From Chloromonas sp. AAM2 (lineage: Eukaryota; Chlorophyta; Chlorophyceae; Chlamydomonadales; Chlamydomonadaceae): a stretch of DNA of 10,768 nt. Where the stretch lies: positions 1 through 10,768 of the forward strand of contig QAXH01000088.1 of assembly GCA_004335635.1 (NCBI GenBank), given 5' to 3'. Below, one piece after another: positions 1 through 9,200 of the stretch. The notes beneath the pieces were generated by a model that saw only the letters and a program-made list of their open reading frames with translations, made no database searches and had not been told where the DNA came from. A program made the position numbers and the translations under genes. Every line of letters starts with the position of its first letter. Position 1 is the first letter of the stretch.

Positions 1-72
1 CTGCTGCTGGTGCTTGTTGTTGTGCTCTGGGTGCTGCAGCTGACTGGGCGGCCGCGCGCACAGATGACAGTA
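1..72 (-). CDS. Exon 5 of the minus-strand gene, partial (Ala/Gln-rich)
   Basis: After the acceptor GGCAGCACAG the phase-matched frame reads VLSSVRAAAQSAAAPRAQQQ and continues off the left edge. It follows a 433-base intron (505-73). Composition matches the rest of the protein, but low-complexity Ala/Gln reading is weak evidence by itself. Confidence 0.5.
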
Positions 73-2779
73 CTGTGCTGCCTACGCCTTTTGCTGGCTC
101 TGTACGCTGCACCTTGGAGCGCTCAGCGCCATGGCCATTCATGGTCTCATGCTGATTGCCATCACCACCATGCGAAGCTGCTGGACGTTTCACGCCTACA
201 CAACAGGGGAAGGGCAGAAAAATGCTTAGTGCAAGAAGCACAAGGGGCAGACACACAACCGGGAAAACAATGAACATGTTTTTTGCTTGCACTCTCATCA
301 AACAAAGCCTTGGTGACCACATGCCACACTCAGCAGTGTGACAACTAGTAGATTGCGAAAGCAAAGACGTCATGGTAGGCCTAATCCAGTCCCTTAATGC
401 ATGGTGAAGAGACCACTAACCATGCTGCTTTGCTACCAGACAAGCCATAGAAAACAGATTTGCGCATGGTGATTACGCAGCAACACTACTGCGCCGTGCT
501 CGCACCTGCTGATTGGGGGCCTTCTGAACCAGCCCCGTGCCTGCCCCTGTTGAGTCGTTCAAATATGCTCTTGGGTCGGTCCTCGTCGTCCCTTGCCGCA
601 GGCCCCTCGCGCCCCGCAGCCACCGTCCGCGGCCCCAAGCCCGCCTGCTCACTGTCCGGCCCCGCCTCACTGCTCCCGCCCAACCTTCCTCTCAACGCTG
701 CTGCTTTCCCAGCCGGTTTAGTCACACGTGACAAAATGCCTGTGCGATCCAAGGCCCTTCCCAGCAGCCGGCCAAACCCTGCCACTCTACCGCCCACAGA
801 GGCACCGCTGGGGGCAGCGCCAATCTCCCCCGTGCCATCCAAGCTGCCACAAGCCACGGAGCGCAGGCGGGGCCGGCCTGGTTCACCGTGTGGGGAGCGT
901 GGGCCGGCCCGGTCGTCCGACCAGCCGTCACCATGGGGTTCTGAGGCTTGTGCTGCGCGTGGACTGATGTGCTCCACGTCTACATGGGGGCGCCGCCTGT
1001 CAACTGGCACGTGTGAGCGTTCATGCGGGTGGGACCTGTCATGTGGATGCCGTGCGGGCCCGTCCCTAGAAGGGCTATCCCGGCCGAGCGGCTCCCACGC
1101 TCGCTGCCGGTCCCGGAAACCCCCAGGCGGTGAGCGGCTGCGGCTGTGTAAACCTGCAGCTCTTCGTTCCCGCTCGGGTTCTGGACCGCCTCGCCTTGTG
1201 CCGTCGGACGGCCCACCAATGCGATCCCGCAACATGCCCCGTCTTCCATCCGCATCCCGCTCCCGCTCGCGCTCATAGTCGCGCTCCCGGTCTCTTTCTC
1301 TGTCCCTGCCCCGCTCCCGTTCGCTGGCCCGCCCGTCTGATGCTGCCGCCGCGGCCCCTGCTGCCTGAAACCTTGCCCGCCGAGCTTCCAACTCTGGTGC
1401 CAACTTCAAGTCCCTCTGTGCTGCAGTTTTACCCTGATCCTCAGCAGCAGGCTGAGACCACTGAATCACCGATTTGATGCGTGCCCGCCTTGACCCTTCC
1501 TCCTTAGGCTGTTCCGCTGATTTGCGGGTGCTCAAACGCTGATCCAGCTGTTTTGAGGATGCGCCAGTGGTTGCAGGCTGCTGTGCAGCCCCGTCAGGTT
1601 GCTGTTGAGGCTGATTATCTGGTGAATCTGCAGTGTGCTCGTCCTGCTCGTCTGACAATTCCTCTTCCTCCAGGTCTGTGAGCATGTCACTGGGAAGCTC
1701 CTCTTGCAACAGAGCTTCGACATCATCAATTGGTGCCTGGCAACACAGATGCAGGCAAAATGGCGATGAGGTTAGCTGCGGTGTTGCTCCAGGTGGTTTG
1801 CTGAAAAGCATGTGCACACATCAATGGCAACACAAGCTGCACGAAGCCAATCCTTGGTTGGTGCGACATCTGACGTCAACTAAGCTTGTGATGCCATAAA
1901 AGCAGTGTGCATGGAATTGTTTGGAGTGCTTTCACCCATGCAGGTCTAGAAGACGGCACAATCCAATTGAATCCAAGGCACTGTTTGGAGCCTCTCAGAG
2001 CAGAGACATGCAGGCTTGATGCATGGGCAGGGCCGTCACATGAAGGCCTGTGAATAGAATGCACGCCCCGAAGACTCACTGGGGCAGATTCTTGGGCTGC
2101 CGGTTTTGGTGCCGCTGCAGGTGCAGTTCTGCTGACAGCAGCTGCCTGGCTTGGCTGTGCGGCTCTGCATCAAGCATGTGCACATGCAACAGGTTCAGTC
2201 CCCTGTGCATGCACCCGACCATGCACACTAGCAGAAGCATGCACCTCAGCAAGAGCAGATGCACATGCATGTAGCAGCCTGTGTACGGAGGATGTTCCGT
2301 GAAGCTGTCGCGTGTCCCAAGGCCTGTCTGTGGTCACAAGCGATGGCATGCTGCCTTCAGTACCAACTCACGGTGCGCTGGTGGCGGGTGCTGCAGCTTT
2401 GGTAGGAGCACGAGAGGAAACCAATTCGTTCCTGTGCGTTCTGACATAAGGCATCAGCCTGCGCAGGGCACGTACATGTGCATTTGTGACTCCATGCGAG
2501 AAGGGTTACCGGAAGGGGGGGCCCGCTCATCATCGTTCCATGTGAAGAAGCTTACCAATCTAGCAGCATATTGCAAGCGTCCTCGTCGCCCAGGAGCTCC
2601 TTGAGCTTGTTGAACACCTTCTTACGTTCCCATCCTTTGGCCACCAGGGCAACAGCGTACTGCGCCAAAGCATCCTGCTGCAGATTGGGGTCAAAAGACT
2701 CCTTGAGCTTCTGAAACGCAAGCTCAATCAGCTTCCTGCTAGCGGGACTATCCACATCGAATTTTACTGAATCGGCCAT
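1..2779 (-). CDS. PWI-like, RE/RS-rich RNA-binding-type protein, five exons, 3' end off the window
   Basis: My model joins exons 2779-2556, 2431-2372, 2164-2080, 1736-506 and 72-1 (partial); phases agree at every junction. Residues 1-75, starting MADSVKFDVDSP, form a helical domain with the pattern DALAQYAVALVAKG then ELLGDEDACNMLLDW. This resembles the PWI-like fold at the N-terminus of Nab2/ZC3H14 and RBM26/27 proteins, which act in nuclear mRNA processing, polyadenylation control or export. Exons 2 and 3 encode Ala/Pro/Gln-rich linkers. Exon 4 has an acidic run (LTDLEEEELSDEQ, about 142-154), a charged segment, an Arg-Glu/Arg-Asp repeat (about 261-284), RS dipeptides (HSRSRSPP) and a basic low-complexity tail ending near SIFERLN. 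CCCH zinc fingers or an RRM, which would settle the family, are not seen and could lie to the left. The ATG at 2779 is chosen because the frame has no upstream ATG and the context is GCCAGCATGG. The gene is well supported; its exact family is inference. Confidence 0.82.
73..505 (-). other. Intron 4 of the minus-strand gene
   Basis: This stretch lies between the donor at 505 and the acceptor at 74-73. I found no other coding segment, repeat or RNA in it. The short open frames here are unremarkable. Confidence 0.5.
506..1736 (-). CDS. Exon 4 of the minus-strand gene: acidic, RE/RS-rich low-complexity body
   Basis: This 1231-base open exon starts after GTTGCCAG with APIDDVEALLQEELPSDM and leaves at CAGCAG before GTGCGA (GT at 505-504), in phase 1. 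It carries the acidic block, the ERERGRDRERDRERD-type repeat, SRSRSPP and a Gly/Arg/Pro-rich part. Reading through the donor meets a TAG at 488-486, so this could instead be the last exon. I prefer splicing because the donor is good and a phase-matched exon follows at 72, while no TGTAA signal follows the TAG on this strand. Confidence 0.8.
1737..2079 (-). other. Intron 3 of the minus-strand gene
   Basis: A 343-base GT-AG intron between the Ala/Pro exon and the acidic exon. Both flanking phases are 0. Nothing else is recognised inside. Confidence 0.6.
2080..2164 (-). CDS. Exon 3 of the minus-strand gene (Ala/Pro/Gln-rich linker)
   Basis: The acceptor is TTGATGCAG and the donor is GCCCCA before GTGAGT. 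It enters in phase 2, encodes AAQPSQAAAVSRTAP and a similar Ala/Pro run ending QESAP, and exits in phase 0. That matches the phase-0 acceptor before API at 1736. The composition is like a disordered linker. Confidence 0.65.
2372..2431 (-). CDS. Exon 2 of the minus-strand gene (60-base small exon)
   Basis: The acceptor is ACGCACAG before GAACGAATTG and the donor is GCACC before GTGAGT. The exon restores Trp75, then encodes NELVSSRAPTK followed by an Ala/Pro stretch, and exits in phase 2. It is the only piece found that keeps the frame between exon 1 and the Ala/Pro-rich exon 3 without creating a stop. Confidence 0.65.
2556..2779 (-). CDS. Exon 1 of the minus-strand gene: PWI-like domain
   Basis: This exon encodes residues 1-74 plus two bases of codon 75 (Trp). 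It ends at a strong donor (GATTG then GTAAGC, GT at 2555-2554). The amphipathic helix pattern and the conserved-looking ALAQYAVALVAKG core are the strongest family evidence in this gene. The next exon that keeps the frame and restores Trp75 is the 60-base exon at 2431. Confidence 0.85.
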
Positions 2780-3087
2780 GCTGGCCCGATCAGCATCAGA
2801 CTCTGTCAACTTCTGTCTAGAGTCTGCATGCTGTAAAACATGTTCGTCTGCAGCGTGTAGGTCATTGCCGATCTGGGCCAACGGGACGTTTCATTGCAAC
2901 GGCAAGGGTTTTGACATATCCAGGTCGGGCTTTCGCAGAGCAGCAAAACCTGCAAAATGGATGCAGTCTGGTGAAGGATGCGTGTACATTGGTTGTTGTG
3001 AGGGTGCAGACGTTCAGTGCTACCGGGACACACGGTGCCTGTTCCAGACGCGTGCAAGTCACGGCTCTCCCTCTCTGACGTGTGCTC
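2780..3087. promoter_or_regulatory. Divergent intergenic region, probable bidirectional promoter and two 5' UTRs
   Basis: The two genes start back to back, with ATGs at 2779 (minus) and 3088 (plus), leaving only 308 bases for both promoters and leaders. No clear TATA box is visible. An ATTGG (inverted CCAAT) at 2988-2992 is a possible factor site. Transcription start sites cannot be placed from sequence alone, and a short upstream non-coding exon of either gene is not excluded. Confidence 0.5.
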
Positions 3088-3231
3088 ATGGAAGGATTAA
3101 CCATCGACCCTCAGACCCGTAGCCATGAGAAAGCGTACCTTGCGCGTGCTGCGTGGCTGTCACGCACACCAGCATCCCAAGCACCGTGTTTTCATGTCTC
3201 GCCAGAGTCTGGCTGGGTAAACGATCCTAAC
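3088..3231 (+). CDS. GH32 exon 1: N-terminus and NDPN nucleophile motif
   Basis: Forty-eight codons run from an ATG in the context GCTCATGG to AAC just before GTGAGT, phase 0. The last residues are ESGWVNDPN, so the intron cuts the catalytic NDPNG motif between Asn and Gly. The exon is short and is easily missed by open-frame scanning. The start is the ATG that heads this frame; an upstream exon carrying a targeting peptide is not excluded. Confidence 0.88.
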
Positions 3232-6200
3232 GTGAGTGCTTCGGCGGGAGGCACTTGAAACTTGGCTGAGCAAGACCCGCAACATGCCGCTGTGATCTAC
3301 CCGGCAGGCAGCTGCGCCGCTTCCGGCCGCTCAGCTGCCAAGGTTCATCATCTGGTGCTGGTTGCTCGCTTGCAGGGCCCGCTCTACTACAATGGAGCCT
3401 ATCACGTGTGAGTGGGGCATTTGCAGACCGGATAAGGCAGTAAAGACGCAAGTGTTTTGTTTTGCCTCGTCCTGCACTCATGCTGGGAAATCACTTGCTG
3501 GTTGAGTTTCTGTATACAGGCTCATGCGCATGCAATGTTGTGTTCCACAGGCAACACTCTGCTTGTCATAGCTGATTCTGTTATGTCTCTTCTCCCTCCT
3601 GTGCTACAGGTTCTTCCAGCATTTGCCCGATTCCGCTGTGTGGGGTTTCAAGCTAGTGTGGGGCCATGCCGTCAGCCAGGTACGTCCCAGGTGCTACTCC
3701 TCCTGACTCTGACACGGATTGATCTGCATGTGTCGGCACGTCGAAGATGACGAGGACAACAAGACGGACTTCAGCGCACTCCAGTCATGCTTTGGCACTT
3801 GACCCAGATTAGCTTTATCCATGACTGGCCCTTCTGTGTTGACTTAGCAGACACGCTTAACACGTGTTATGGGCTGTCTCACCTACTGTCCTGTGTGCCC
3901 CGGACCCATGCAGGACTTGGTTCATTGGGAGCTCATGCCCAACGCCATCGAGCCCACAGAGGGCACCATGGATGGCGATGGCTGCTTCAGTGGATGTGCA
4001 GCCATTGACCATGACGGGACGCCTGTGTTGCTGTAAGTGTGGCTACCCGGGCACTGCAGGCAGCTAGGATGCACTGACAACAACCCACGAGGCAGCTGGC
4101 TTGGCAATGTTGAGCCTGCTGTGTACATACTGCAGTGGCTGCACATATCATGCCTGATATACTGCCCAAGCCCAACATTAGTGTTGAGCATGCCAGTGTG
4201 GCACTCTCTTTCAAGATAGCAGTCTGGCGCCACTTCATTCATCAGCTAGATTGTTGGGCCACCTGAGGGTGCTGTGCGCATTCCATGACTGCTCGCCATG
4301 CCTGTGGCTTGTCCTTCCATGCGCAGGTACACGGGTGTGAGGCTGCGGGGCCACAGCCAGGCCGGGCCGCTGCCGCCATCTGAATGCGACCTGGGCTTGC
4401 CGTTCATTGAGTCACAGTGCCTCGTGCGAGCGGAGAATCCACGAGGTAAGTTGGGTGCAAATTTCTGAACCCACTGGTAGGTGGGTGCTTTGTGCTGGTC
4501 GATGGGTCAAGTATCGAGTTTTGCATGAATGTAGACGTAAATTACACGTATGTGATTGCTATAGCCTTACAAACTGGGAGTGCACACCAGGAAGCACGTT
4601 CGCAAATGTAAAGGGCAATTTAGCCGCGTGAGCAAGGGGTGGTGAGTCTCAATGACAGCTATCTACAAGGGAGCTGTGCCAACACACTCAGAATTCTAGC
4701 CTTACTGCTGACTGTGCTGTCCTGTCGCAGGCGACCCCCGCTTGCCTCACTGGCACAAGTCAAATGTACCCATCCTCACTCTGCCCCCTGCAAGCATCAA
4801 CCTGGCTGGGTGGCGTGATCCCTACATCGTCGGTAAGGCACTGCACTCAAGATGCAGGCGCGGCAGGCTGCACGTGTTGAATCATGTATGGTGTTCGCAC
4901 AACAGAACACCACTGGGTTTAACAGGCTGGGTTTAACAGCCAACATGTCAGTTTTAGCACAGCTTCACTTTGTACACAGCTTGCAAGCAAGTTGCATCTG
5001 CAAGGCCAGTGTATGCTGCACTGGAGCCACGTACCGGCCAGGCATCAGCTACATGTTGCAATTGTTTGACGTGCAGGCCCGCCAGAGGGCCATCCCGAGC
5101 AAGGCTGGACCATGTTGCTAGGCAGCGGGATCAAAGACCAGGGCGGGACCGTGCTGCAGTACAGGTCACATGACTTGGCACGTGGTGAGCGTGAGATGCT
5201 TGCCACGGCGGCGTGTGTGCTTGTCATGGCTGACAGATCGCACATCCAGAAGCTTGCTGTCTGTACAACATGATGCAGTTGTATATCTTGCACTTGAGAT
5301 CACCTCCTGATCCTACGCGGCATGTAACTAGGAGAACTTCACACTTTTCCTTGTAGCACTTGAGGGCTATCACTTTGTCACTCTGCAGCAGCTCAGGAAG
5401 GAATGCATTCGTGACGTGTTCGCCTGATCCCACTCATCAATTCAAGGTGTCAGCATACTATCAATTCATTCATTACATCAAGGAGGCAAATGTCATCCTC
5501 AGCTGTCCCTGCTGCCCTGCGGCTACAGGTTGGCAGCTGGTTGGTGAGCTGTGCTCGGGACTCCAGGCCGACGGCACAGGCATTGTGTGGGAGTGCCCAT
5601 TGCTGGTCGAGCTGCCACTGCTCCACCAGCAGCATGCAGCCAGCGCACACCACCAGCCGGCACGACCACAGCCACACGAACACACACGAGGGCCACAGGA
5701 AGACGCAGGGCACAGTAGTGAAGCGCAGCAGCGGCGAGAGGAGAGGAGCCGCTCTTACTTCTTCTGCATCAGCCCGGATGCGTGCACCAACCCCACACTG
5801 TACTACTTAGGTGAGCATGTGCCTGCTCTTCCATCAGATTATCAACTCCAACTGGCAGTTTGTGCAATGCATCACCTGTGCACTCCATCGCTACTTCAGT
5901 AGTCGATCATATCTGGTCATGTATCCGCTAATGACATTGCAGCAACCATGATGACCTCGTCTAGGTTGTGTTGCGTGCGTATGGTGCACATTGCTCCCCT
6001 GTAACCTGAGTCAGAAGAACTGAGTGTGTTGCTCCCGGTCCGCAGGCGACCACGTGGATGATTGTGCCCCCGACACACCGGGCAGCACCACCCGCCCTGA
6101 CGGCCCAGCTGTCCCCGGCGTCCCGGGCACACGCCAGGCCAAATTCCTGCTGTCTGAGGCCGCTGGACCCTTCAAGCTGGACCTTGGGGACGTCCTGTAC

Positions 6201-9200
6201 GCACCCAACACATTGCTGGACACTAAGAACGTGAGTAATCTGATGCAACTTGCGTTTGACTATCTGAATGCAACTTGCTTCTACCAGGCATCCACGGAAC
6301 TGATTGTTCTTGTTGTCCAGGCGTCTGCCAGCCCACTCTGAACTTGTTCTCAAGTACGGTGGATGTGTAGGACCTTGCGTCATGTGTGCACTTGCCCGTG
6401 TGTGTGCACCCCAGGGCCGCGTGCTCCTGTGGGGCTGGATGCAAGAAGCGCGCAAGGTGGTGGGCGAGTGGACGTACGCCGGCTGCCTGTCCTGCGCCAG
6501 GGAGCTGTGGCTGGAATACGACACTAATGAGCAAGGTCCAACAGAGCCAGTAGTGGTCAGCGGTGAGGGTCCATCTAGGGTTAAAAGCGAGCGGCAGCGG
6601 CGGCCACGTCCAAGGCTGGTGCAGCGACCGGCCGTTGAGTTGGCTGCACTGAGGCTACAGCACACGGCATGGCTGTGGCCGCCAGCCAGCCCCAGTCAGC
6701 CCGGTCCCCAAGGCATCCCGGGAACAGCTCCTGGTGCTGCCAAACACCAGCCCAACGGCGTAAGCAAAAGTAGCAGCCACCCATCTTACGGCAGTTTGGC
6801 AGTTGGTAACATGCATGGTGACGCATGGCACATCAGCGAGCATCAGTATGGCAAAACACCGGCAGCACCAGAGTCAGATGCTAAAAGGACAGCGCACCTT
6901 AACAATCAAGTGCCAGGCCGTGAGGCGGGCAGCGCTGCAGGGAGCGTCAGTGAAGCAATGTCTCTGTTACCAGGGCGCCAGCAGCGCAACAAGGAGTCAG
7001 ATAGCCTGGTTGAGAAATTTACTGAATTCGATTTCCAGCCGTTGAATGATGGATGGCCTCTCAACGAGGATGCCACCACCACACAGCTGCAGCATCTGTC
7101 CTTGGACGACCACCCTGAGTTTTCCTGGTGCAAGTGTGAACACATCATGTATGACGACAGCGTTTCATCACCAACGGCGTGTCGCAGCGTGCGCCGGGGG
7201 AAGCTGTGTGTAGGTGAAGGCTGCGCCATGCCCATCCCGCAGGTCACTGGGCCGTTTCTGGATTTTGAATTCGACCTGGCCTTGGAGGCAGACCAGGGGT
7301 TGCATGAGCCAGAACCACAGCATGACACACATTTGCCGGAGGGTCCATGGATGCATGATGAAATGGAGGGTGCTGGTGAGGCCGCTCAGGGTCAGCTTGC
7401 TGGCGTGACGGACCCGCAGGCGCGCATTGCACAGGGCATGGGCCGTGTGGCCGGTTCGCAGGCCACTGCCTCGCCAGCCCCGCCTGAGGGCGCACGCAGC
7501 GGTCTGCTGATGCGATCGTGGCAGGTGGGGGCGGAGGGCGCGGCGGCTGTGCTATACAACTGGGGGACTGGTGTGCTGGAGGTGCGTACGCATGTATTGA
7601 GTGTGTGTGAATGAAACAACACGCTTCAAGTCAGAGTGTGTGCGTTTCACACACTACATACAGCTTGTGGAGCCAGACGTGGAAATTGATACCGTACCCA
7701 ATTCATGTTGCACAGTGACTGGCTCTTGGAAATTCATTGGCACGTACTGCAACTTGCTCTGCCAAGGATAGCACCGTCCAGGTGGTGGCTCAATTCGTGC
7801 ACAATACTGAGCCATAGCTTGGCCGTCAGTGTACGGCATGGCCACAATGCCCTCGTGCCGTTCTGGTGGCTGCCATGTCGCAGGTGGCCCGTCCAGCTCC
7901 CAGTGCGGCCCGATGGTGTGCGTTGCCCGTTGCAGGTCGTATTTGAGGCGCTGGACCCGGAGACACACCAGTTCAGTCTGGCGGCGCCGGGGTGCAGGCG
8001 CGTGGGAGGCCAGCTGGCGCAGCCGCCGGCCAGGGGACAGCCGCTGCAGCTGCGTGTGCTGCTGGACCACAGCCTGCTGGAAGTGTTCACGGGTGGGTCA
8101 CTCGGCTGGTTACAAAGATGTGGAAGGCGACAGACGAGGCTGTTATGCAAATACAATTGTCGGAATGATGGCATAGCTTGTCAAGGTGCAGAGCAAGTTA
8201 GATGGGGACGAACTGCTTCATGCTGTCATCGCCCTACTCGCACCACGCTACACATCCTGTCGCTTTCGGTTCGAACGGGCTCAAGTGCCTGTTGTGTGGT
8301 GGCACATGCGGCTTCCTTACAAGGCTAGATGCTGATTGACAGTTACCTGGGTGTGACTCACAAGAGTGGAGCTGATTGGCTGCATGCTGGTGGCTGGAGC
8401 TGACTCGTGTCAGATGGCGTTGACTTGCTTCATGCTGGCAGTGCCCAGAGCATCGCATTGGTCTGACATGCACGCATTTGTCAAAAACAAAGCTCATCGT
8501 ACATAATCATGTGCCTGGTGTGTGCTGCACAGGTGGTGGTGAGGTGCTGAGCACACGGGTGTACCGGGGTAGTGTGCCACCCGACGCGGGAACGGGCGTT
8601 GAGCTCGTGTCCGTGGGCTGTGTCACGCGTGTGGTGCGGGCGGCCGCCTATGAGATGCGGCCCTGCTGGGTGGCCGGGGCACCGCTGGCACCCAGGGATG
8701 CAGGGCAGCTGCCGCTGGCTGATGACGCAGACCTGGAAGCCTATCTAGCAGCGATCACGAGCCAGGGAACGATGCCTGATGCAGATGGGACTGAGAACTT
8801 CACTTGGATGGGCGATCAAGGCGAAAATGTGCATGAGACAGACACTTCACAGCTGGTGGAGCAGCCACTCCTGTCATCGGTCGTGTTCAATGCGGTTGGT
8901 GGTGGTGCAGGTTCTGGTGGAGACAGCAGTGATGCTGTAGGTGGTGCTGGCCTGCAACACGCGCCAACTTATAGTCTGTCTGAGATGGCCTTAGCCCTGG
9001 GAGACGGCAGCAGCAATGCTGACAGCAGCACTGGAGAGCGAGTCATGTACGGTTATGCAGAGAAAAGTCAACGAAATCAACTTGGCGGCTGGCATATGCA
9101 TCTGCCTCAGCAGGTTGGTTATGGCTTCAGCGACAGGACAGCAGCGGGCGACGGGCTGGATGGTATGCAAGGGGGGTTGCATGGCTTTGGGTGGGACGAT

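Noticed and set aside
486..505. TAG at 488-486 as the true end of the minus-strand gene
   Set aside because: A good donor (CAG then GTGCGA) comes just before it, a phase-matched exon lies at 72, and no TGTAA signal follows on this strand. Kept only as an alternative.
460..1278. 272-codon open frame on the plus strand rich in Ser, Pro and Arg
   Set aside because: It is antisense to exon 4 of the minus-strand gene. The opposite strand of a GC-rich Arg/Ser/Glu-repeat exon stays open by composition, and it shows no domain.
2080..2160. Direct splice of minus-strand exon 1 to a site inside exon 3, skipping the 60-base exon
   Set aside because: It needs a weak internal acceptor and replaces Trp75 with Cys, while the natural exon 3 acceptor would create a stop codon. 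Including the 60-base exon fits both sites.
2552..2881. Longer N-terminus of the PWI-like protein from position 2881
   Set aside because: That start codon is TTG, not ATG. The first ATG in the frame is at 2779, in good context.
8255..8295. tRNA-like GGTTCGAAC T-loop
   Set aside because: The bases flanking the loop do not form a T-stem, and no acceptor, D or anticodon arms were found. It lies within an intron.
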